Both the position numbers and the translations under genes were made by a program. Below the pieces are notes generated by a model. It had not been told where the DNA came from and did not search any database. It saw only the letters and a list, made by a program, of their open reading frames with translations. This document shows, piece by piece, positions 49,905 through 56,017 of a DNA stretch of 56,017 nucleotides (positions within the stretch are counted from its first letter, which is position 1; each line of letters opens with the position of its first letter). Source of the DNA: JAWPMV01 sp038527215 (lineage in GTDB: Bacteria > Bacteroidota > Bacteroidia > J057); contig JBCBGC010000040.1 of assembly GCA_038527215.1 (NCBI GenBank), positions 1 through 56,017 on the forward strand. Direction: 5' to 3'.

Positions 49905-51428
49905 ATGCTTTTCAATTCCCTCACCTTCGCCATCTTTTTCCCCTTGGTTTTCCTCCTGTACTGGTTTCAGGGGGCAGACCTGAAAGCCTGGTTTTCCCGG
50001 AGGCAGCTTCAATGGGCTGGCCCCGAATCAGGGGCGGGATTGCCCCCGCTAAGGGATCGATACCAGAGCAAAGGACAGGTCCGCAACCAGAATATACTCC
50101 TGCTGATGGCCAGTTATGTGTTTTATGGCTGGTGGGATTGGAGATTCCTGGGATTGATCGCTTTGAGTTCAGGGCTTGATTTCGTATTGGGATTGCAAAT
50201 AGGGAAAACCGAGCATCCGCGTACCCGCAAATACTTAGTAGGGCTGAGCCTGGGCGTGAACCTGGGCTTGCTCGGCTTTTTTAAGTACTTCAACTTTTTT
50301 GTTAGCTCTTTCGTGGCGGCCTTTGCCGGCATCGGTATTCACCTGGAATTCACGCCGCTGGCGATTATCCTGCCGGTAGGGATTAGCTTTTATACCTTCC
50401 AGACCCTTTCCTATACCTTGGATATATATCGGGGACAACTCGAGCCCAGTCGGGATCCGGTGTCCTTTTTTGCCTTCGTGAGCTTTTTCCCTCAACTGGT
50501 AGCCGGTCCCATCGAAAGAGCCTCCAACCTCCTGCCTCAGTTTCAAAAGCCCAGGAGTCTGAGCTTTCCAGAGGCTTCCGCAGGCTTGAAACAGATTTTG
50601 TGGGGCTTGTTCAAAAAAATTGTGATCGCCGATAATTGTGCCATCTACGCCAACCAAATCTATGGGCAAAGTGAGGAGCTTTCCGGCAGTGCATTGGCCT
50701 TGGGAGCCCTTTACTTTGGGATACAGGTATATGGCGATTTTTCGGGCTATACAGATATTGCCATCGGCACGGCACGGTTGCTGGGCTTCAAACTCTTGCC
50801 CAACTTTCGTTTGCCCTATTTCAGTACCTCTATTTCGGAGTTCTGGCGGCGCTGGCACATTTCCCTCAATACCTGGTTCATTGATTACCTCTATACGCCT
50901 TTGGCCCTGAATAAACGGCATTGGGGTATCTATGGCGTCATTTTCGCCATTTTTATCACCTTTACGCTCAGTGGGTTATGGCATGGAGCGAATTGGACCT
51001 TTGTGATGTGGGGCTTTTTGCACTCGGTGGGCCTGGCTTACGAGGCACTCACCAAGAAGCGCCGCAGGAAACTCAAGAAGAAATTCCGGCCCAGGGTGTG
51101 GGGACTCAGCACAGGCCTGCTGACCTTTACTTTCGTCACCTTCGTAGAAATCTTTTTCCGGGCTGAGACCCTGGGACATGCTTTCCAATTTATCGGGGAC
51201 ATGTTTAGTAGAAGCCTTTTCAGCCTACCGGAACCCTTAGGTCTGGCCCGCTTTATGCCCTGGGTCATAGGATTTATGTTATTCGAATGGCTTCAGCGAA
51301 AGCAGGATCAAATCCTGGATTTTCCCGGCTGGCCTACCTGGACCAAATGGATCATGTATTATGTCATCCTTTACCTGATCTTCAATTACGGGGCGGCCCC
51401 ACAATCCTTCATTTACTTTCAATTTTAA
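49905..51428 (+). CDS. MBOAT-family membrane O-acyltransferase
   Basis: The 507-residue form starts MLFNSLTFAIFFPLVFLLYW, the standard opening of the AlgI/DltB-like MBOAT group; a TTG start 39 bases earlier is rejected. There are about ten membrane segments. The middle shows VGISFYTFQTLSYTLDIYRG, FVSFFPQLVAGPIERA and FSGYTDIAIGTARLLGF, the wall of conserved blocks, with the active-site His in SGLWHGANWTF (about residue 358). FWRRWHISLNTWFIDYLY is the other key block. Members pass acyl groups across the membrane onto polysaccharide or teichoic acid. The next gene starts 3 bases after the stop, so both are co-translated. ACP and FkbH-like genes follow, which suggests an unusual acyl donor. Confidence 0.95.
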   Translation: MLFNSLTFAIFFPLVFLLYWFQGADLKAWFSRRQLQWAGPESGAGLPPLRDRYQSKGQVRNQNILLLMASYVFYGWWDWRFLGLIALSSGLDFVLGLQIGKTEHPRTRKYLVGLSLGVNLGLLGFFKYFNFFVSSFVAAFAGIGIHLEFTPLAIILPVGISFYTFQTLSYTLDIYRGQLEPSRDPVSFFAFVSFFPQLVAGPIERASNLLPQFQKPRSLSFPEASAGLKQILWGLFKKIVIADNCAIYANQIYGQSEELSGSALALGALYFGIQVYGDFSGYTDIAIGTARLLGFKLLPNFRLPYFSTSISEFWRRWHISLNTWFIDYLYTPLALNKRHWGIYGVIFAIFITFTLSGLWHGANWTFVMWGFLHSVGLAYEALTKKRRRKLKKKFRPRVWGLSTGLLTFTFVTFVEIFFRAETLGHAFQFIGDMFSRSLFSLPEPLGLARFMPWVIGFMLFEWLQRKQDQILDFPGWPTWTKWIMYYVILYLIFNYGAAPQSFIYFQF

Positions 51429-51431
51429 CTC

Positions 51432-52445
51432 ATGATGCGGTATTTTCTTCGTACCCTGGTCTGGTTTATGGGACCACTCGCACTCATGCCGCTGCTTATT
51501 TATCTGATTGATCCGTTTGGGATTTTTCGGGAGAATTTCCAGTACCAAATCATCGAACCAAACCAGCATTACGCCAAATTGAGGTGGTTAAGTGAGGCCC
51601 CCAGAGCATTTGACGGCTTTCTTTTTGGCTCCTCCAAAGCCGGGAACATCGACACACGCAAGCTTGAGGGAGCCAATTTTTACAACATGACCTATTCTAT
51701 GGGGGTGCCTCAAGAATGGTTGGAGGATGTACGCTTCTTGCTTGGGGAGGGCTACGATATCAAGAAAGTGATTATTTGTCTGGATGAAGGGAGCTATACG
51801 CGTACCAGCGAGATGAATCAATCTTTCCTGCGCACGCCTTATGCGACCGCCATGGCAGATCGATGGGCTTTTCAGGCCAAATACCTGCTCCGCATCCCAA
51901 ATTTTAGCATTCTGTACCAAGCATGCTATCCTATGCAAAAGGACAAGCCTTATCTGGTTTCCTATGATATCCAGGGGAGCGGTATTCCCTTTAAGACCAG
52001 TAGGGAGAGCTATATCGATAAAAACCTGGAAACCCACCGGAAGGATTGGAAGTTCCAACTGACCTGGGCACATGAGCTGCCCCATATGGAGGAGTCGCTA
52101 AATGCTATATCAGCCTTACATCAGCTTTGCCAGGAAAAAGACATCCAATTGAGGGTAGTTTTTCTTCCGGTGCACCACCGCAAACTGGACCATGTGCGGG
52201 AAAATAAGTTCGAGGAGTATCAGGCAAAACTTTCCAAGGTAACAGATTACCTTGATTTTAGCGGAGAGCATCCCATCATTCATGACAATGCCTACTGGTT
52301 TGAGCCTGTACATTTTCGGATGAAAGTGGGAGATATGGTCGTGAAAAAATTGAATCAGCCCGAGGCTAAGGATACCCACACTTCATCAGCTCAGTTTGGG
52401 AAATGGGTAACTCAGGATGCGGCTCAGGAATTGGTCCAAAAATAA
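51432..52445 (+). CDS. SGNH-like partner of the MBOAT acyltransferase (DltD/AlgX-type role)
   Basis: The 337-residue protein has one N-terminal membrane helix (about 5-27, LRTLVWFMGPLALMPLLIYLI). The rest should be outside the cytoplasm. The first SGNH block is GFLFGSSKAGNID (Ser about residue 66) and the last is NAYWFEPVHFRMKVGD (His about 295), where Glu stands at the position usually held by Asp (ExxH in place of DxxH). Proteins of this type receive the acyl group from MBOAT and place it on the polymer. It is the second gene of the MBOAT pair. No closer named family was recognised. Confidence 0.82.
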   Translation: MMRYFLRTLVWFMGPLALMPLLIYLIDPFGIFRENFQYQIIEPNQHYAKLRWLSEAPRAFDGFLFGSSKAGNIDTRKLEGANFYNMTYSMGVPQEWLEDVRFLLGEGYDIKKVIICLDEGSYTRTSEMNQSFLRTPYATAMADRWAFQAKYLLRIPNFSILYQACYPMQKDKPYLVSYDIQGSGIPFKTSRESYIDKNLETHRKDWKFQLTWAHELPHMEESLNAISALHQLCQEKDIQLRVVFLPVHHRKLDHVRENKFEEYQAKLSKVTDYLDFSGEHPIIHDNAYWFEPVHFRMKVGDMVVKKLNQPEAKDTHTSSAQFGKWVTQDAAQELVQK

Positions 52446-52476
52446 AAGAGGAAAGCTATCTGGGTGCTTTCCTCTT
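52446..52476. terminator. Bidirectional terminator between the SGNH-like and ACP genes
   Basis: A perfect 11-base inverted repeat (AAGAGGAAAGC / GCTTTCCTCTT) with a nine-base loop starts directly after the SGNH-like stop. Read on the reverse strand it is followed by TTATTTTT, so it can also end the ACP transcript (stop at 52507). Confidence 0.75.
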
Positions 52477-52506
52477 AGATCACTGTTGTAGATTAAGTTT
52501 TCCTGG

Positions 52507-52761
52507 CTAACTGAGTTGGAATTGCCTGATGGCCGCTACCATATCTCCTACAGATTTGAAGGCCTGCACGCTGGCGGTAGTAAACTTCAATCCAAAATGC
52601 TTTTCAATGGCATAAATCAGCTGGATATGACTGAGGGAATCCCAATCCTCTACATCGTTTGCCGTGGTTTCCAATTGGAGGCTGATGTCCTCATTGTCCA
52701 TGACATCTATGAAAATTTCGGTGAGCTCGGTTAGGATGGTTTCTGTTTCCATATTGTTCAA
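52507..52761 (-). CDS. Acyl carrier protein
   Basis: The protein has 84 residues. The phosphopantetheine site is DWDSLSHIQLIYAIE (Ser about residue 42), with LTEIFIDVMDNEDISL before and FTTASVQAFKSVGDMVAAI after, the three-helix ACP pattern. DSLSH rather than DSLDT/DSLEM points to a dedicated ACP and not the fatty-acid-synthesis one. It lies between the MBOAT/SGNH pair and the FkbH-like gene on the opposite strand, divergent from the latter with 152 bases between starts. It should carry the acyl group for the MBOAT module. Confidence 0.93.
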   Translation of the reverse strand: MNNMETETILTELTEIFIDVMDNEDISLQLETTANDVEDWDSLSHIQLIYAIEKHFGLKFTTASVQAFKSVGDMVAAIRQFQLS

Positions 52762-52913
52762 AAAGATAGCGGCAAACTAGTAGGTGTTGGTGGCCTTTTT
52801 AGATCGTTCTTCCTCCAAATATTACGGAGGATAAAGTTTTTAAGTTATATTTTCCATATTCTGTATTTTGTGAGCGTCATTGGGGGTTCTATTTTTCATA
52901 AAAGAATCTTACC

Positions 52914-54647
52914 ATGAGCAACATAGCCCCCTCTCTTACCATCCTGCGAAAAAACCTGAAAAAAGATGCCACTGGGCTTACCCAAAAGCGGGTAGCCATC
53001 CTGGGGGATGAAGCCACCCAATTATTGGTGCAAGCCATCACTGGATATGGCATAGATCAGGGGATATACCTCAATATTTGGGAAGGCGATTATGACCAGA
53101 TAGACCTCCAGATTCATGATCCTGGCTCGGATTTTTACCTGACAGACCCCGAGTTTGTGCTCATTCATAAAAGCACCGCTAAGCTCTGGGCAAAATATGC
53201 CACCATGGAAGCTGGAGCCAGAAGTGGATTGGCAGATCAGTTACTGGCGGCCTTCGCTCAATATGCTGAGCTGATCAATGCCCGCACCCAGGCCCGCATC
53301 ATCTTATCCAATTTCCCAGAACAGCCAGACCTCGTATTTGGGAATTTTGCTAACAAAACGGAATATTCCTTTCTCTACCAAATCCGCAAGCTCAACCTGG
53401 GCCTGATGGACCTGGCCCAGCGCTATGAAAATGTCTTTATCAATGACGTCGCAGCCTTACAACATCGAATCGGTAAGGCGCAGGCCCTTGATCGAAAAGT
53501 CTGGATCAATGCCAGCATGTCCGGCAGCATGGAGTTTGTTCCCCAAATGGCCAAAAATGTGGTGGACATTATTCAGGCGGTGAATGGGAAGTTCAAAAAA
53601 TGTCTGATCCTGGACCTGGATAATACTACCTGGGGCGGAATCATCGGAGATGATGGCATGGAGGGCATACAGATTGGAAACCTTGGCTTAGGTAAGGCTT
53701 TTACTGAGTTACAACGCTGGGCAAAAAATCTGAAGGAGCGAGGCATCATCCTGGCCATTTGCAGCAAGAATACAGAAAGCGTAGCCAAAGTCCCTTTCGA
53801 AGCGCATCCCGACATGGTACTCCGCCTTTCGGACCTCGCCATGTTCGTTGCCAACTGGGAAAACAAAGCTGATAATATCCGCTATATCCAGCAAGTGCTC
53901 AATATTGGCTTTGATTCTATGGTTTTCCTGGATGATAATCCTTTTGAGAGAAACCTGGTTCGCACAGAATTACCCGCGGTAACGGTACCGGAGTTACCGG
54001 AAGACCCGGCTGAGTACCTGCCTTATCTGGAACAGCTCAACTTGTTTGAGACGGCTTCTTATTCCCAGGAAGATGCTAAGCGGACCAAGAAATACCAGCA
54101 GGAAGCCCAGCGAAATCAACTGAAGCAAAACTTTGGTTCCATTGATGAATTCTTGCAAGGGCTAAACATGAAAGGCTCCTTCAAGGCTTTTGATAGCTTT
54201 CATATTCCCCGGATTGCCCAACTGACCCAGCGCTCCAATCAGTTCAACCTAAGAACGGTGCGCTATGATGAGCAGCAAGTTCGTCAAATGATGAAAGGAA
54301 ACGGAAAAAAAGGCTTTTACATCAAGCTGGAGGATAAGTTTGGAGAATATGGCCTGATCAGTCTCTTGATTGTAGAAGCATCCGAAGGGGACTGGAAAAT
54401 AGATACCTGGATCATGAGTTGCCGGGTTTTGAAAAGAGGCGTAGAGAAATTTGCCCTGAACCAGCTGGTTGAAGCGGCCCGCCAAGCCGGCGTAAAACGC
54501 CTTTTGGGAGAATATCTTCCCACGGCCAAAAATGCGTTGGTCAAGGATCATTATAAAGAACTCGGGTTCCAGGGAGAAGGACAAAACTGGAGCCTGGAAG
54601 TAGCTTCCTACGAAGCCAAAGCTCATTTTATTCAAGAGGAAGCCTAA
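52914..54647 (+). CDS. FkbH-like HAD-superfamily protein
   Basis: The 577-residue protein has an N-terminal SGNH-like region (about 25-210), then the HAD motif I CLILDLDNTTWGGIIGDDG (about 228-246; usual form DLDNTLWGGVIGEDG), LAICSKN (motif II), MVFLDDNPFERNLV (motif IV) and a C-terminal GNAT-like part (about 400-560, FKAFDSFHIPRIAQLTQRSNQFNLRT, MSCRVLKRGVEKF). FkbH proteins take 1,3-bisphosphoglycerate and load a glyceryl unit on an ACP, or act in related steps. With the ACP, MBOAT and SGNH genes this supports an ACP-bound, possibly glycerate-type, donor for polymer modification. That chemistry is inference. Confidence 0.92.
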   Translation: MSNIAPSLTILRKNLKKDATGLTQKRVAILGDEATQLLVQAITGYGIDQGIYLNIWEGDYDQIDLQIHDPGSDFYLTDPEFVLIHKSTAKLWAKYATMEAGARSGLADQLLAAFAQYAELINARTQARIILSNFPEQPDLVFGNFANKTEYSFLYQIRKLNLGLMDLAQRYENVFINDVAALQHRIGKAQALDRKVWINASMSGSMEFVPQMAKNVVDIIQAVNGKFKKCLILDLDNTTWGGIIGDDGMEGIQIGNLGLGKAFTELQRWAKNLKERGIILAICSKNTESVAKVPFEAHPDMVLRLSDLAMFVANWENKADNIRYIQQVLNIGFDSMVFLDDNPFERNLVRTELPAVTVPELPEDPAEYLPYLEQLNLFETASYSQEDAKRTKKYQQEAQRNQLKQNFGSIDEFLQGLNMKGSFKAFDSFHIPRIAQLTQRSNQFNLRTVRYDEQQVRQMMKGNGKKGFYIKLEDKFGEYGLISLLIVEASEGDWKIDTWIMSCRVLKRGVEKFALNQLVEAARQAGVKRLLGEYLPTAKNALVKDHYKELGFQGEGQNWSLEVASYEAKAHFIQEEA

Positions 54648-54662
54648 CGGAAGGATCTCTTC

Positions 54663-54710
54663 CAAAAAAAACTACCCTCCTGCACACCAATGGTACAGGA
54701 GGGCTCTTTT
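54663..54710. terminator. Bidirectional terminator after the FkbH-like gene
   Basis: CCCTCCTG (54675-54682) pairs with CAGGAGGG (54696-54703). A T-run (54707-54710) follows on the plus strand, and an A-run (54664-54670) gives a T-run on the minus strand. It lies between the FkbH-like stop and the convergent gene ending at 54757. Confidence 0.85.
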
Positions 54711-54756
54711 ATTGAAAGACGATATGTTCTGAGAAAGGGAAAAAGCTTGCGTGAGT

Positions 54757-55230
54757 TTATATCCGCTCGTACACCCGCTCAATGGTTCCTTCATCCTGAT
54801 GGTATGCGAGGGTCATTTCCTTTTGATTGAGGGCCCGAAATTCAAAACTGGGGTAAAAGTCAAATGAAGCTGGATAAGGAATGTCCTGACGGTCAAAAGC
54901 CAGTTGTAAGCGTTCTCCGTCTAGGCTGATGCTCCAGGTTCCATTCCGCTCATAAAATGCGTTGTATTGCACGAAGCGATGATCGGCCATGAATGCCAGA
55001 TAGGTCGTATCCAGGCTTCCCTTTAATTCTACCTGCCCTAGCTGATGGGGCATACACTCCTTGCGAAGCTGAAAATGCATCTGACGATTCTTTTTAACCT
55101 GACGGAGGAAATTCTTGGAGAGCTGGGTAGCTGGCGTCTGGGTAATAACAGGAGCAAAGACCTCTTTCAAGGAGGCGCTGATACGCTGAAAAGTACCAGG
55201 TAATACGAAGGGAGAAATGAGGTTGATCAT
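54757..55230 (-). CDS. Hypothetical protein (157 aa)
   Basis: I do not recognise this family. There is no signal peptide. The first 60 residues look helical and basic (LSKNFLRQVKKNRQMHFQLRKE), and the rest reads as beta strands (GQVELKGSLDTTYLAFMADHRFVQYNAFYERNGTWSISLDG, RLQLAFDRQ, EFRALNQKEMTLAY), possibly one small barrel. It is a single gene with 248 bases to the Nudix gene on the other side; that gap is AT-rich and holds no recognised element. Confidence 0.72.
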   Translation of the reverse strand: MINLISPFVLPGTFQRISASLKEVFAPVITQTPATQLSKNFLRQVKKNRQMHFQLRKECMPHQLGQVELKGSLDTTYLAFMADHRFVQYNAFYERNGTWSISLDGERLQLAFDRQDIPYPASFDFYPSFEFRALNQKEMTLAYHQDEGTIERVYERI

Positions 55231-55478
55231 AGATGGGGTTACTAGAGGTTAAACAACATAATTCCACGCTGAATGATGTTGTTGTATCTCCTTTAGACCA
55301 AAAACCTTTCCTTGGGTCTTTCGCTTGTGTAATTGTTTGAATTTCAATTACTTAAGAATTGGCACAAACGTATGCTTTTCCCAATTATGAAAAAATGCTT
55401 CTCAATTCTAGAAAAGAGAAACCTTTCTTTCCGTCCTACGTTTTGTTGAATTTTACCCCACCCCATTAGCCATCCTTT

Positions 55479-55934
55479 ATGAAAACCTATCCAATCCGCG
55501 TTGCAGTTAAAGCCATCATCGTCCAAGACGGGAAATTACTCCTCAATCAATATGAAGGCGACAAGGGCACTTATTATCGACTCCCTGGTGGCGGTCAGGA
55601 AAACGGGGAGAATATGATCGAAGCCTTACAACGGGAATGCATGGAAGAAATTGGAGCCAAGGTAGAAGTAGGAGAGCTGGTAAAGGTGAGGGATTACATT
55701 GCCCGAAATCATACCACTGGGCTGGACAAACCGGAGTTCCATCAGGTGGAGATGATTTTTACCTGTAGCCTTGCCGAAGGAGAGCAAGTGGATTATGAAG
55801 CGGATGGGGACTATGAGCAAGTGGGGGTTCGCTGGCTCAATACGAGTGAACTTACAGATTACAAAATCTTTCCCCGGCAATTAGGAGATTGGGTAGCCGG
55901 AAAAGGGCCCATCTATGCCGGAGATGTTAACTAA
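55479..55934 (+). CDS. Nudix hydrolase
   Basis: The 151-residue protein has a perfect Nudix box: GGQENGENMIEALQRECMEE plus IG (about residues 38-59), matching GX5EX7REXXEEXG. The opening YPIRVAVKAIIVQDGKLLLNQYEG and the late FHQVEMIFTC strand fit the common Bacteroidota/Firmicutes group of small Nudix proteins acting on nucleotides. The substrate is unknown. A very strong terminator begins 2 bases after its stop. Confidence 0.92.
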   Translation: MKTYPIRVAVKAIIVQDGKLLLNQYEGDKGTYYRLPGGGQENGENMIEALQRECMEEIGAKVEVGELVKVRDYIARNHTTGLDKPEFHQVEMIFTCSLAEGEQVDYEADGDYEQVGVRWLNTSELTDYKIFPRQLGDWVAGKGPIYAGDVN

Positions 55935-55935
55935 A

Positions 55936-55972
55936 AAAAGCGCCCCGCTGATCACATCAGCGGGGCGCTTTT
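55936..55972. terminator. Strong bidirectional terminator at the right edge
   Basis: A 16-base perfect inverted repeat (AAAAGCGCCCCGCTGA / TCAGCGGGGCGCTTTT) with a five-base loop TCACA. It ends the Nudix gene on the plus strand and, on the minus strand, the clipped gene at 55986-56017. Confidence 0.95.
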
Positions 55973-55985
55973 GCAGAGGCGTATC

Positions 55986-56017
55986 TTATCTAAGTAGGGT
56001 AATGTTCCCCGTGTAGG
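55986..56017 (-). CDS. C-terminal fragment, probable gliding-motility (CHU_C) domain protein
   Basis: Only nine codons and a TAA are inside the window: the reverse strand reads YTGNITLLR-stop. The form 'G-N/S-I-T/S-L-L/M-R-stop' is the usual last strand of CHU_C domains, as in the GSISLMR end of the giant adhesin at 10.2 kb. The strong terminator directly after the stop supports a real gene end on this strand. The fragment is very short, so this is a guess that the flanking sequence can settle. Confidence 0.5.
   Translation of the reverse strand, partial: YTGNITLLR

Overview
The window most likely comes from a member of the Bacteroidota, probably of the Saprospiria type; the family-level placement is inference. 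Several genes encode type IX secretion (T9SS) cargo: a 2,551-residue SprB-repeat protein with a gliding-motility-type C-terminal domain, two CotH/lamin-tail-domain proteins with 'YPNP' C-terminal sorting domains, and a second probable gliding-type C-terminus cut by the right edge. Lipoprotein signals, ECF sigma/membrane anti-sigma pairs, DUF6624 and CHAT-TPR proteins fit the same phylum. Base composition looks balanced. No tRNA, rRNA, CRISPR array, transposase or prophage was seen.

Layout. 1-2.3 kb (minus): hupE-like gene, then cysC-cysD-cysN for sulfate activation; only the first 14 codons of cysN are inside the window. 2.6-10.2 kb: giant T9SS adhesin. 10.2-16.1 kb: housekeeping genes (hypothetical, mogA, Nudix, MFS exporter, trhO, M23 peptidase, Kbp-like BON-LysM protein). 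16.2-20.2 kb: outer-membrane barrel protein, then an ECF sigma factor overlapping a large membrane protein with internal repeats. 20.2-29.8 kb: DUF6624 protein, amidohydrolase lipoprotein, phenylacetate-CoA ligase, a two-gene unit with a contractile-tail tube protein, a SRPBCC/GNAT/VOC operon, DUF937 membrane protein, alpha/beta hydrolase. 29.8-37.9 kb: a lipoprotein joining a cholesterol-dependent-cytolysin-like pore-forming core to seven FG-GAP repeats, a small membrane protein, an ECF sigma/anti-sigma-like/TPR-CHAT operon, and a zinc-ribbon protein. 37.9-49.3 kb: two overlapping CotH/LTD genes, one with eight near-identical LTD repeats, and a gluzincin-like protein lacking its catalytic Glu. 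49.9-54.6 kb: MBOAT, SGNH-like, ACP and FkbH-like genes, a probable extracytoplasmic O-acylation module. 54.7-56 kb: hypothetical, Nudix hydrolase, and the clipped CHU_C-type C-terminus.

How genes may work together. A GTAACCTTTT-like element lies upstream of, and in the same orientation as, both ECF sigma genes, the tail-tube operon and the pore-forming lipoprotein gene. This suggests, without proving it, a shared ECF-dependent regulon joining signalling genes to two proteins of membrane-attack ancestry. The most notable candidates for under-described biology are the pore-former/propeller fusion, the predicted periplasmic CHAT-TPR protein under ECF control, the orphan contractile tube with its partner, and the repeat-bearing anti-sigma-like protein.
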